A DNA stretch of 7,252 nt from Acetobacteraceae bacterium (GCA_947476855.1 CANJSR010000251.1:1-7252), one strand, 5' to 3'; numbered from the stretch's first letter, positions 1 through 5,993 are shown. Translations and numbers: made by a program. The notes: generated by a model from the sequence alone, not told the origin.

Positions 1-345
1 CGCGACCTTGCGGAACAGATGCGGGGTCGCGACCGAGGATGACGGATAGGCGGACAGCTTCCCCTGGAACGTGGGATGCGTGAACGCCGCCCGGAAATCG
101 GCGGTCGATTGCCAGACGGCATAGTTGAGATAGGTCGGGCTGTCGCCGATCGCGCGGTGCAACTGCGTTGAGATGAACCCGGGCTGGGCCTTCATGAAGG
201 CCGCGTCGTCCTCCCAGACCTGGAGGAACGTCGCCTCATCCTCCTTGTCCAGCGTGAAGATGTTGATCAGCACGACGGGCGATTCCTCGAGGGCGATCTG
301 CCGTTCGATCGGAAATTTCGGGTCCATGGAACGAAGGAGGGTCAT
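1..345 (-). CDS. Antibiotic biosynthesis monooxygenase (ABM) domain protein, 3' end cut by window
   Basis: Reading leftward from an ATG at 345, 115 codons stay open to the window edge, so the stop lies outside. The protein begins MTLLRSMDPKFPIERQ. Residues 23-31 (PVVLINIFT) look like the first beta strand of a small dimeric ferredoxin-like alpha/beta barrel. A helix follows (about 36-53, with FLQVWEDDAAFMKAQPGF), and then LNYAVWQSTADFRAAF at 73-88, the aromatic strand-helix signature of ABM/YgiN-like proteins. The family is usually 95-120 residues, so only a few residues should be missing. ABM proteins include cofactor-free quinone-forming oxygenases and haem-degrading enzymes, but many have no known substrate, and none can be assigned here. 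ATG 345 is chosen over the internal ATG at 327 because GGAG lies 8 nt upstream of 345 and none precedes 327. It diverges from the MarR gene at 426, which probably controls it. Confidence 0.8.
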   Translation of the reverse strand, partial: MTLLRSMDPKFPIERQIALEESPVVLINIFTLDKEDEATFLQVWEDDAAFMKAQPGFISTQLHRAIGDSPTYLNYAVWQSTADFRAAFTHPTFQGKLSAYPSSSVATPHLFRKVA

Positions 346-360
346 GGCTTGCTCCGTGCG

Positions 361-390
361 GTATTGGTATATGCTTCTACGTACCGATAC
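361..390. promoter_or_regulatory. Imperfect inverted repeat, candidate MarR operator
   Basis: The arms GTATTGGTAT (361-370) and GTACCGATAC (381-390) are inverted copies matching at 8 of 10 positions, separated by 10 nt. The repeat covers the candidate -10 element of the ABM promoter and lies 36 bp before the MarR start codon. MarR dimers commonly bind such palindromes in the divergent promoter region next to their own gene. A second, shorter dyad, GACA (391-394) / TGTC (401-404), lies over the -35 side. Binding by this MarR protein is inferred from position only. Confidence 0.45.
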
Positions 391-406
391 GACATTATGG
401 TGTCAA
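378..406 (-). promoter_or_regulatory. Candidate sigma70-type promoter for the ABM gene
   Basis: On the minus strand a perfect TTGACA occupies 406-401. After a 17-nt spacer comes TACGTA (383-378), a weak -10 element. Transcription would start about 30 nt upstream of the ABM start codon at 345. The exact -35 and spacing are seen in the sequence; promoter activity is inferred. Confidence 0.4.
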
Positions 407-425
407 TATGGGAATCCATTGACGA

Positions 426-896
426 ATGACCGAACCATCCCGGACGCCGGCCGGTGCCGCCCTGACCGACCTCGTGCTCGACCTGTTCAGGCTTAACAAT
501 CGCATGCTGACGGCCGGCGACAGGCTGGTGGCGGGCCTGGGCCTGACCAGCGCGCGGTGGCAGGTGTTGGGGAGCATCCTGGCCGCCGACCGGCCGCAGC
601 CGGTGGCCTGGCTCGCGCGCGACATGGGCGCCAACCGCCAGAATGTGCAGCGGATCGTGAACGACCTGGCGCGGGAGGGGCTGGTGGCGTTCCAGACCAA
701 CCCGCATCACCGGAGGGCGCAATGGATCGTGCTGACCGAAAAGGGACGCCAGGTCTTCGACGCCGCGATGGGCCTGCAGGCGCCGTGGATCAACGGGTTG
801 TCGGAGGGGCTTGCGCCGGAGGACCTCGCGACGACCCATCGTGTCATCCTGGCGCTACGCCGGAAGTTCGAACACGACGGAGAGGACGAGGCGTAG
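426..896 (+). CDS. MarR family winged helix-turn-helix transcriptional regulator
   Basis: A 156-residue protein of normal MarR length. After an N-terminal dimerisation helix (about 12-38), the winged-helix domain spans about 40-115. LTSARWQVLGSIL (40-52) is the usual opening helix. VAWLARDMGANRQNVQRIVN (60-79) forms the helix-turn-helix, with the recognition helix near 69-83. HHRRAQWIVLTEKGRQV (94-110) is the wing and the conserved LTxKG turn. The C-terminal helix (about 131-150) returns to the dimer interface. Family members usually repress neighbouring efflux or detoxification genes and are released by phenolic or oxidant ligands. An in-frame TGA at 420-422 fixes ATG 426 as the first possible start, although only a weak purine stretch (GGGAA, 410-414) precedes it. 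It is divergent from the ABM gene and convergent with the PIN toxin gene. The ligand is unknown. Confidence 0.9.
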   Translation: MTEPSRTPAGAALTDLVLDLFRLNNRMLTAGDRLVAGLGLTSARWQVLGSILAADRPQPVAWLARDMGANRQNVQRIVNDLAREGLVAFQTNPHHRRAQWIVLTEKGRQVFDAAMGLQAPWINGLSEGLAPEDLATTHRVILALRRKFEHDGEDEA

Positions 897-983
897 GCCG
901 ACGCGTGGTATCGGCCCCGCCCGACCAGGGCACGCGCACCTAGCCGGTTTTCGCCACCAGCGAAGCGCATGTCGGGTTGGCGA

Positions 984-1385
984 TCAGGGGGAATCGCCCA
1001 GCAGGATCACCTCGGACGACGGCATCCATGCGGCGAAGGCGCGGTCGAAGGTCGCGATGTGGTCTGCCCCCGACCGCTTCATGTCGTGGTGGATGACTCC
1101 ATCCGCGAAGTCTCCGCCACGGCCAAGCGAGCGGAGGCCGGCCTGGACGGCGGGATAGTCGGTTTCGACCTGGCGGCTGGTGATCAGGCGTTGCACCAAT
1201 ACCTCGACCTCGGCGCCCGAGTACCGATAGGCTCGGCGTAGCACCCAGACCAGTTCGCACAGGACGATGGTGGGGATCACGATCGCATCGGCCTCCTCGA
1301 TCAATCGGGCGGCCTGAGCGGACTGATGTTCATCGTCCTCGGTCAGATATCGAACCAGGACATTCGTATCGACAGCGAGTTTCAC
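984..1385 (-). CDS. vapC: PIN-domain ribonuclease toxin, VapC family
   Basis: A 133-residue PIN-domain protein, the usual length for VapC toxins. VapC enzymes are Mg2+-dependent RNases that cleave specific RNAs, often initiator tRNA or rRNA, when freed from their antitoxin. The acidic active-site residues are visible: D6 in the opening AVDTNVLVRYL, E44 in VLCELVW, D95 in DFADGVI and D114 in ATFDRAF. The quartet is complete, so the enzyme looks intact. The start is GTG at 1385, which overlaps the antitoxin stop in a GTGA junction (1385-1382), so the two are translationally coupled. The gene ends 87 bp from the convergent MarR gene. The alternative reading, a free-standing PIN nuclease, is unlikely given the coupled AbrB partner. 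The cellular target cannot be told from sequence. Confidence 0.9.
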   Translation of the reverse strand: MKLAVDTNVLVRYLTEDDEHQSAQAARLIEEADAIVIPTIVLCELVWVLRRAYRYSGAEVEVLVQRLITSRQVETDYPAVQAGLRSLGRGGDFADGVIHHDMKRSGADHIATFDRAFAAWMPSSEVILLGDSP

Positions 1386-1630
1386 CCCCGCCGACCTTGT
1401 TCGATGGCATGCTGCATGTCCTCCAACGACACGGGCGGCGCCCCAAGGCGCTTCAAGGCACCGCGGAGGGTGCGGATGTCATGGGCCGTGTGCGCCGGGG
1501 TGAGTTCGACCTTGCCATCCGGCATCAACGTGACGCCGATCCTGTCTCCGGGGCCGATCCCAAGGTGGCGCAGGAGTTCGCGTTTCAGCGTGACCTGTCC
1601 CTTGGCGGTCACGGTCAATTCCAGCGGCAT
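1382..1630 (-). CDS. AbrB/SpoVT-type antitoxin (VapB-like) of the PIN toxin
   Basis: An 82-residue protein with an N-terminal swapped-hairpin AbrB domain (about 3-45): LTVTAKGQVTLKRELLRHLG followed by the PGDRIGVTLMPDGKVEL strand pair. This is the canonical DNA-binding half of AbrB-type antitoxins. The C-terminal part (about 50-82, ending EDMQHAIEQGRRG) is the likely toxin-neutralising tail. It should mask the nuclease site of the downstream PIN protein and, as a dimer or toxin complex, repress its own promoter. The ATG at 1630 is preceded by a strong GGAGG (1639-1635). The stop overlaps the GTG of the toxin gene. It lies 47 bp downstream of the MFS gene on the same strand, with a perfect palindrome in the gap that fits an autoregulatory operator. 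Confidence 0.88.
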   Translation of the reverse strand: MPLELTVTAKGQVTLKRELLRHLGIGPGDRIGVTLMPDGKVELTPAHTAHDIRTLRGALKRLGAPPVSLEDMQHAIEQGRRG

Positions 1631-1658
1631 GGGACCTCCGACCTGATGATGCTTCAGA

Positions 1659-1683
1659 AAGTAAGGCGTAGATCGCCTTACTT
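1659..1683. promoter_or_regulatory. Perfect 10-bp palindrome: candidate toxin-antitoxin operator and/or exporter terminator
   Basis: AAGTAAGGCG (1659-1668) and CGCCTTACTT (1674-1683) are perfect inverted copies around a 5-nt centre. The right arm contains the MFS stop codon (1680-1678). On the minus strand the element lies within a candidate antitoxin promoter: TTGAAG at 1686-1681, 17 nt, then TACTTT at 1663-1658. Repressor bound here would block that promoter, as expected of AbrB/VapB autoregulation. As RNA it would fold into a stable hairpin just after the exporter stop, but only a short TTTCT follows, so terminator function is less certain. Confidence 0.5.
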
Positions 1684-2931
1684 CAATCCGGTCTTCCGCT
1701 CACCCGGAACCACAAGCCAGACCCAGATCAGGTTCGCGGTCAGCATCGCGGCGGTCAGGGCGAAGACCCAGTTGATCCCGAAGCTCGCGGCGACAACGCC
1801 GCCGGTCAGCGGGCCGGTCGTGTTGCCGATGAAATAGGCCGACGACAGCAGCCCATAGGTCGTGCCGCGCTGCGCCGGATCGGTCAGCTTGCCGATCAGC
1901 GCGTTGGCGGCGGGCAGGACTCCGCCCACGAACAGCCCCAGCCCGAAGCGTTCGGCGACGAAGGCCGGATACCCCAGAGGCAGGGCCTGAGGCGCGGTGA
2001 ACAGGGCCGCCCCGGCCAGGCAGATCAGCAGGGTGGTGCGGTAGCCGATCCGGTCGCTGCGCCGTCCGAGGAAGGGCACTGCCAGCGCCCCCGCGATCCC
2101 GGTGACCGAGAACGCGATCCCGCCCAGTGTCGCCAGATTGGGCCTCGGGCCGAGCATATCCTGGACATGCAAGGTGATGATCGGCTGGACCGCATGGGTT
2201 GCGAACTGGCCCATCATCAGCACGACGATCAGCGACAGCAGCGGACGGGATCGGGCGACGATCGCGATGCCGGCCAGCAGCGACGGCCGAGCCTTGGACT
2301 TGTCGGGCGGCGTGAAGCGCTCGGGCACCAGGAACAACGTCACCAGGAAAGCGCAGACGCAGATCGTGCCGCCGAAGAAGAAGGGCAGGCGGTAGCTGCC
2401 GGTCAGGTCGGCGATCCCGCCGCCAATCACCGGGCCGATCAGCGAGCCGACCAGGGTCCCCGTGCTCATCCAGCCCATTGCATAGCCCAGGCGCCGCTCG
2501 GGCACCTGGGAGGCGACCATCACAGTCGCGGCCGAGTTGAATCCGGCCAGCAGCCCCATCCCGGCGCGCAGGCCGAGCATCTGCCAGGGGCCGAGGGCTA
2601 TGCCCATCAGGAAGGTGAAGATGCCGATCCCAAGGGTCGAGCGCAGCACCATCAGCTTGCGCCCGTGCCGGTCCGCGAGGCCTCCCCAGACCGGCGCGGC
2701 GAACACCGCCACGCAGGACGTCGCCGCCGCCAGCACCCCGGCCCAGAGATTGACCGCGGCCGGCGCCGTCACCCCCAGATCGGGCAGAAACAGCGGCATG
2801 ATCGGGGCCACGATGTTGAACGAGATGCTCATGACGAACTGCACCGCGACCATTGCCCAGAGGGTCCGGCGCCAGGCCCCGTGGTCTTCGTCCTCGGCGA
2901 TGGAGTCGGCGCTGGGTGCGGTTTCGGTCAT
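1678..2931 (-). CDS. MFS transporter, MdtG-like drug:H+ antiporter family (DHA1)
   Basis: A 417-residue integral membrane protein with the hydrophobic pattern of a 12-helix major facilitator. The first helix starts near residue 22 (TLWAMVAVQFVMSISFNIV). MFS motif A, GGLADRHGRK, is at 83-92 in the loop between helices 2 and 3. The antiporter motif C, GSLIGPVIGG, is at 162-171 in helix 5. A polar central loop around 215-230 (RFTPPDKSKARPS) joins the two six-helix halves. The order of motifs resembles MdtG-type proton-driven exporters in the inner membrane; the substrate is unknown. I prefer ATG 2931. An in-frame GTG at 2973 would add 14 residues, but neither start has a clear ribosome binding site and the extension overlaps a candidate promoter. 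The gene is followed on the same strand by the toxin-antitoxin pair and diverges from sspB. Confidence 0.9.
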   Translation of the reverse strand: MTETAPSADSIAEDEDHGAWRRTLWAMVAVQFVMSISFNIVAPIMPLFLPDLGVTAPAAVNLWAGVLAAATSCVAVFAAPVWGGLADRHGRKLMVLRSTLGIGIFTFLMGIALGPWQMLGLRAGMGLLAGFNSAATVMVASQVPERRLGYAMGWMSTGTLVGSLIGPVIGGGIADLTGSYRLPFFFGGTICVCAFLVTLFLVPERFTPPDKSKARPSLLAGIAIVARSRPLLSLIVVLMMGQFATHAVQPIITLHVQDMLGPRPNLATLGGIAFSVTGIAGALAVPFLGRRSDRIGYRTTLLICLAGAALFTAPQALPLGYPAFVAERFGLGLFVGGVLPAANALIGKLTDPAQRGTTYGLLSSAYFIGNTTGPLTGGVVAASFGINWVFALTAAMLTANLIWVWLVVPGERKTGLK

Positions 2932-2937
2932 GCGACG

Positions 2938-2966
2938 AGCATTCGTCGCGGCACGGGCGCTGTCAA
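2938..2966 (-). promoter_or_regulatory. Candidate promoter of the MFS gene, giving a near-leaderless transcript
   Basis: On the minus strand TTGACA (2966-2961) is followed after exactly 17 nt by AATGCT (2943-2938), a partial match to the -10 consensus. The expected start point is 6-7 nt further, at the ATG at 2931. A 7-bp palindrome, GCGACGA (2932-2938) / TCGTCGC (2943-2949), overlaps the -10 element and could be an operator. If real, the promoter rules out the upstream GTG 2973 start for transcripts made from it. Confidence 0.3.
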
Positions 2967-3113
2967 AGGGCACGCATATCGGTGCGTGGAGACGGGAGAA
3001 CCGGCCGCCCCCCTATTGCAATCGCCGCGTGCCTGGCCGAATTGCGTGAAGTACCGACTTTGCGACCCCGCGCGCCCGCGCTATGGGTTGATGGATCTCA
3101 CGAGGGTTGCCGG

Positions 3114-3635
3114 ATGGAAGACGATAAGGAGCAGCGGCCGGATAGCCTGTTGCCCTATGACGACTGGACGGAACGCGCCCTGCGCCATGTCGTGGCGAAG
3201 GCGGTGGAGTTCGTCGTCGAGAAGGGCCTGCCGGATGGACATCATTTCTATCTGACGTTCCGTACCGATCACCCGGGCGTGTCGATTCCCGCTCGGCTCA
3301 AGGCGCAGTATCCGCAGGAAATGACCATCGTCCTGCAGCACCAGTTCTGGGACCTGCGGATGGACTGGGAGACGGACATGATCTCCGTTGGCCTGTCCTT
3401 CGGCGGCGTGCCCTCGATGCTGCATGTGCCGCTGAACGCGGTTGTCGCCTTCGCCGACCCGCATGTCCGCTATGGCCTGCGCTTCCGCCCGGTGATCGAG
3501 GAGGAGGTGAAGGTCGAAGCGCCGCCGCCGCCGCCCGAGGAGCCGGCCGCCGAAGCCTCGGAAGCAGCCGAATCAGAAAGCCCGCAGGTGGTCAGTCTTG
3601 ATGCGTTCCGCCGCCGGTCGCCGCCGCGCACCTGA
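3114..3635 (+). CDS. sspB: SspB-family ClpXP protease adaptor
   Basis: A 173-residue cytoplasmic adaptor. SspB binds ssrA-tagged and other substrates and delivers them to the ClpXP protease. The substrate-binding fold covers about 13-125 and contains the diagnostic FYLTFRTDHPGVSIPARLK (45-63), SVGLSFGGVPSMLHVPL (91-107) and AVVAFADPHVRYGLRF (109-124). A flexible, acidic and proline-rich linker (129-156, with PPPPPEEP) leads to the terminal VVSLDAFRRR (159-168), the short ClpX-docking tail. All functional parts are present, so the protein looks complete. The open frame extends further upstream, but ATG 3114 is chosen because GAGGG stands 7 nt before it and similarity to the family begins after it. 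It is divergent from the MFS gene and 108 bp upstream of the fumarase start on the same strand. Confidence 0.93.
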   Translation: MEDDKEQRPDSLLPYDDWTERALRHVVAKAVEFVVEKGLPDGHHFYLTFRTDHPGVSIPARLKAQYPQEMTIVLQHQFWDLRMDWETDMISVGLSFGGVPSMLHVPLNAVVAFADPHVRYGLRFRPVIEEEVKVEAPPPPPEEPAAEASEAAESESPQVVSLDAFRRRSPPRT

Positions 3636-3723
3636 CGCCCGCCCGCGGCGCTGTCTGGCTGGCGCCGGTCGGATTGCCCCTGACCGCGCCGCCGGTCGCC
3701 GCCATATCGACGCCCATCCCGCT

Positions 3724-3740
3724 CTCCTTGAAGGAGCATG
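3724..3740 (+). promoter_or_regulatory. Ribosome binding site that decides the fumarase start, inside a small dyad
   Basis: AAGGAG (3731-3736) is a strong Shine-Dalgarno sequence. It is 7 nt before the ATG at 3744 but only 1 nt before the ATG at 3738, so 3744 should be the main start. The motif is the right half of the near-perfect dyad CTCCT TGA AGGAG (3725-3736, with small offsets), so the message could pair its own ribosome site with a 3-nt loop. The hairpin is short and its effect is uncertain. Confidence 0.6.
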
Positions 3741-3743
3741 ACC

Positions 3744-5402
3744 ATGAACGCCCCTATGAAGCCGCCCAGCCCCCGCCCCGCCGGTTTCCTCTATTCCCCG
3801 ATGTTCCCGCTGGGGCCGGAGACGACGCCCTGGAAGAAGCTGGATATCCAAGGGGTTCGGACCGTCAATTGCGACGGGCAGACGGTTCTGCGGATCGCCC
3901 CCGATGCCCTGAGCGAGCTGGCCGTGCGGGCGTTCCACGATGTCTCCCACCTGCTGCGGCCGGGGCACCTGGCGCAGTTGCGGGCGATCCTCGATGACCC
4001 GGAGGCGAGCGGGAATGACCGGTTCGTGGCGCTCGACCTGCTGAAGAACGCCAATATCGCGGCCGGCGGCGTGCTGCCGATGTGCCAGGACACCGGCACC
4101 GCGATCGTGTTCGGCAAGAAGGGCCAGCGCGTCTGGGTCGACGGGGATGAGGAGGAGGCCCTGTCCTGGGGCGTGCATCGCACCTACACGGAAACCAACC
4201 TGCGCTATTCGCAGATGGCACCGTTGTCGATGTATAACGAGGTCAACACGGGCAACAACCTGCCCGTCCAGTTCGACATCATGGCGGCCCCCGGCAACCA
4301 TCACGCCGATGAGTTCCATCTGATGTTCGTCGCCAAGGGCGGCGGATCGGCAAACAAGACCTTCCTTTTCCAGGAAACCCGCGCGGTGCTGTCGCCCGAG
4401 CGGCTGTTGAAGTTCCTGGAAACCAAGATGAAGACGCTGGGGACCTCGGCCTGCCCGCCTTACCATCTGGCGATCGTCATCGGTGGGACCTCCGCCGAGA
4501 TGACGCTCAAGACGGTGAAGCTGGCTTCGACCCGCTGGCTGGATGGGCTGCCCACCGAGGGCAGCAAGGCCGGCCACGCCTTCCGGGACGTGGAGCTGGA
4601 AAAGCAGGTGCTGGAACTGTCCCGCAACATCGGCATCGGGGCGCAGTTCGGCGGCAAGTATTTCTGCCATGACGTCCGCGTCGTGCGCCTGGCCCGCCAT
4701 GGCGCGTCTCTGCCGATCGGGATCGGCGTGTCGTGCAGCGCGGACCGGCAGATTCTGGCGAAGATCACGCCCGAGGGTGTGTTCCTGGAACAGCTCGAAA
4801 CCGATCCGGCGCATTACCTCCCTGAGACGACGGATGACCATCTGCCGGACGAGTCGGTCGCGATCGACCTGAACCAGCCGATGGAGCAGATCCGCAAGAC
4901 GCTTTCGTCGTTCCCGGTGAAGACGCGGCTTTCGCTGACAGGTACGATGGTCGTCGCCCGCGACATCGCGCACGCGAAGCTGAAGGAGCGTCTGGACGCC
5001 GGCCTCGGCCTGCCCGACTACATCAAGAACCATCCGGTCTATTATGCCGGCCCGGCGAAGACTCCGGTGGGCATGGCGACCGGCAGCTTCGGCCCGACCA
5101 CGGCCGGGCGGATGGACAGCTATGTCGCCGAGTTCCAGGCGGCTGGCGGGTCGCTGGTGATGCTGGCGAAGGGCAACCGGTCCAAGGCCGTGCGGGATGC
5201 CTGCAAGGCGCATGGTGGATTCTACCTAGGCTCCGTCGGCGGACCGGCGGCGCGCCTGGCGCAGGACTGCATCCGTAAGGTCGAGGTGCTGGAATATCCG
5301 GAACTCGGCATGGAAGCGGTGTGGCGGATCGAGGTCGAGAACTTCCCGGCGTTCATCGTGGTTGATGACAAGGGGAATGATTTCTACGAGGGCATGGAGT
5401 AG
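3744..5402 (+). CDS. fumA: Fumarate hydratase class I (Fe-S cluster fumarase)
   Basis: A 552-residue cytosolic TCA-cycle enzyme that hydrates fumarate to L-malate using an oxygen-labile [4Fe-4S] cluster. The length is close to the ~548 residues of E. coli FumA/FumB, and similarity runs end to end. The three cluster cysteines are present in their usual contexts: C114 in [11 protein letters not shown]237 in GTSACPPYH and C331 in GVSCSADRQ. Other family blocks are [10 protein letters not shown] (197-206), VIGGTSAE (245-252), [20 protein letters not shown] (280-299) and, in the C-terminal swivelling domain, [12 protein letters not shown] (430-441), [12 protein letters not shown] (450-461) and [13 protein letters not shown] (491-503). 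The start is set by AAGGAG spaced 7 nt from ATG 3744; ATG 3738 is too close to it. I found no convincing promoter between sspB and this gene, so co-transcription is possible. It converges on selB across a repeat array. Confidence 0.96.
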   Translation: MNAPMKPPSPRPAGFLYSPMFPLGPETTPWKKLDIQGVRTVNCDGQTVLRIAPDALSELAVRAFHDVSHLLRPGHLAQLRAILDDPEASGNDRFVALDLLKNANIAAGGVLPMCQDTGTAIVFGKKGQRVWVDGDEEEALSWGVHRTYTETNLRYSQMAPLSMYNEVNTGNNLPVQFDIMAAPGNHHADEFHLMFVAKGGGSANKTFLFQETRAVLSPERLLKFLETKMKTLGTSACPPYHLAIVIGGTSAEMTLKTVKLASTRWLDGLPTEGSKAGHAFRDVELEKQVLELSRNIGIGAQFGGKYFCHDVRVVRLARHGASLPIGIGVSCSADRQILAKITPEGVFLEQLETDPAHYLPETTDDHLPDESVAIDLNQPMEQIRKTLSSFPVKTRLSLTGTMVVARDIAHAKLKERLDAGLGLPDYIKNHPVYYAGPAKTPVGMATGSFGPTTAGRMDSYVAEFQAAGGSLVMLAKGNRSKAVRDACKAHGGFYLGSVGGPAARLAQDCIRKVEVLEYPELGMEAVWRIEVENFPAFIVVDDKGNDFYEGME

Positions 5403-5436
5403 GGGGCGGTTCGGCTTTCTTCCGTCGTAGTTGGGG

Positions 5437-5566
5437 GCTGAGGTCGTGGTGGCCTCCCCCATCGTCATGGCGGCCGCAGGGCCGCCACCCACGGCTTTCC
5501 CCAGTTGCAAGCAAGTCGGGGATAGCGGGCCTTCGCCCGCCACGACGATAGAGGTCCGCCGCTACT
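5437..5566. repeat. Tandem repeat unit 1 (130 bp)
   Basis: The unit runs from GCTGAGGTCGTGGTG to CCGCCGCTACT. It differs from unit 2 by about five substitutions and lacks 4 bp in the GCAAGCAGGCAAG stretch, reading GCAAGCAAG instead. Its second hairpin has an A/C mismatch (5524 with 5541) where other units pair, and its outer arm is altered (GTCGGGG instead of GTCGTGG). This makes it one of the more degenerate copies. Confidence 0.9.
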
Positions 5567-5700
5567 GCTGAGGTCGTGGTGGCCTCCCCCATCGTCATGG
5601 CGGCCGCAGGGCCGCCACCCACGACTTTTCCTAGTTGCAAGCAGGCAAGTCGTGGATGGCGGGCCTTCGCCCGCCACGACGATAGAGGTCCGCCGCTACT
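5567..5700. repeat. Tandem repeat unit 2 (134 bp)
   Basis: This unit contains two hairpins. The first has outer arms GTCGTGG (5573-5579) and CCCACGAC (ending 5625) around an inner stem GGCGGCC / GGCCGCC with a GCAG loop. The second has GTCGT (5649-5653) and ACGAC (5676-5680) outside GGCGGGC (5658-5664), loop CTTC, GCCCGCC (5669-5675). The unit closes with GATAGAGGTCCGCCGCTACT. Confidence 0.92.
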
Positions 5701-5834
5701 GCTGAGGTCGTGGTGGCCTCCCCCACCGTCATGGCGGCCTCGGGGCTACCACCCACGAATCTCCCCAGTTGCAAGCAGGCAAGTCGTGGATAGCGGGCCT
5801 TCGCCCGCTACGACGATAGAGGTCCACCGCTACT
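5701..5834. repeat. Tandem repeat unit 3 (134 bp)
   Basis: This is the most diverged unit in the first hairpin: the inner stem is GGCGGCC / GGCTACC with a TCGG loop, leaving a G-U and a C-A pair. In the second hairpin the top pair is A5792-T5809 where units 2 and 4 have G-C, a pairing-preserving double change. The length is identical to that of unit 2. Confidence 0.92.
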
Positions 5835-5964
5835 GCTGAGGTCGTGGTGTCCTCCCCCATCGTCATGGCGGCCGCAGGGCCGCCACCCACGACTTTCCCC
5901 AGTTGCAAGCAGGCAAGTCGTGGATGGCGGGCCTCCGCCCGCCACGACGATAGAGGGGCGCCGC
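5835..5964. repeat. Tandem repeat unit 4, 3' end diverged
   Basis: The unit matches unit 2 closely up to GATAGAGG near 5957, then fades over CGCCGC and departs from the consensus (no CTACT end). The second hairpin has the intact GGCGGGC (5926-5932) / GCCCGCC (5937-5943) stem but a CTCC loop instead of CTTC. It ends about 30 bp before the selB stop codon. Confidence 0.88.
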
Positions 5965-5993
5965 GGCCAGGGGCGCCATGCCGCGCCCGATCG

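Larger units (their letters stand above)
5403..5993. other. Long intergenic region between convergent fumarase and selB, mostly repeat array
   Basis: No credible gene lies here. After 34 bp of unique sequence (5403-5436), four tandem hairpin-rich units run to about 5964. A GC-rich stretch with a direct repeat GGGGCGCC (5955-5962 and 5970-5977) leads to the selB stop codon at 5996-5994. Open frames across the repeats on both strands come from the lack of stop codons in GC-rich repeated DNA. Both flanking genes end into this region, so its hairpins are the only visible candidates for transcription termination in either direction. Confidence 0.85.

Noticed and set aside
897..983. Terminator between the convergent MarR and PIN toxin genes
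   Set aside because: Only a 5-bp stem (TTCGC / GCGAA near 954-968) was found, with no T-run on either strand, and no small gene fits in the gap.
2974..3113. sspB promoter and RNA gene in the gap upstream of sspB
   Set aside because: TTTGCG, 17 nt, TATGGG near 3058-3086 matches the consensus at only half of the positions. No cloverleaf or other RNA fold was recognised.
2167..3255. 362-codon plus-strand open frame opposite the MFS gene and running into sspB
   Set aside because: It is low-complexity His/Arg/Gln-rich sequence, antisense to clear transmembrane coding sequence, and overlaps sspB out of frame.
3636..3723. Terminator between sspB and fumarase
   Set aside because: A bulged GC-rich stem (GGCGCCGGTC / GACCGCGCC) exists but no T-run follows, so a terminator cannot be supported.
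3738..3743. ATG 3738 as the fumarase start
   Set aside because: It is only 1 nt after the AAGGAG motif, too close for efficient initiation. The ATG at 3744 is ideally spaced.
3573..5213. 546-codon open frame on the minus strand opposite the fumarase gene
   Set aside because: It is fully antisense to a conserved fumarase. Its translation is rich in Arg, His, Gln and Pro with no domain pattern, which is typical of a GC-rich shadow frame.
5226..5839. Several 60-105 codon frames across the repeat units on both strands
   Set aside because: They are near-identical peptides produced by translating the repeats, with no ribosome sites and no family resemblance. They are artefacts of stop-poor repeated DNA.
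5437..5964. CRISPR array
   Set aside because: The full 134-bp unit repeats with no unique spacers between short repeats, and no cas genes are visible in the window.
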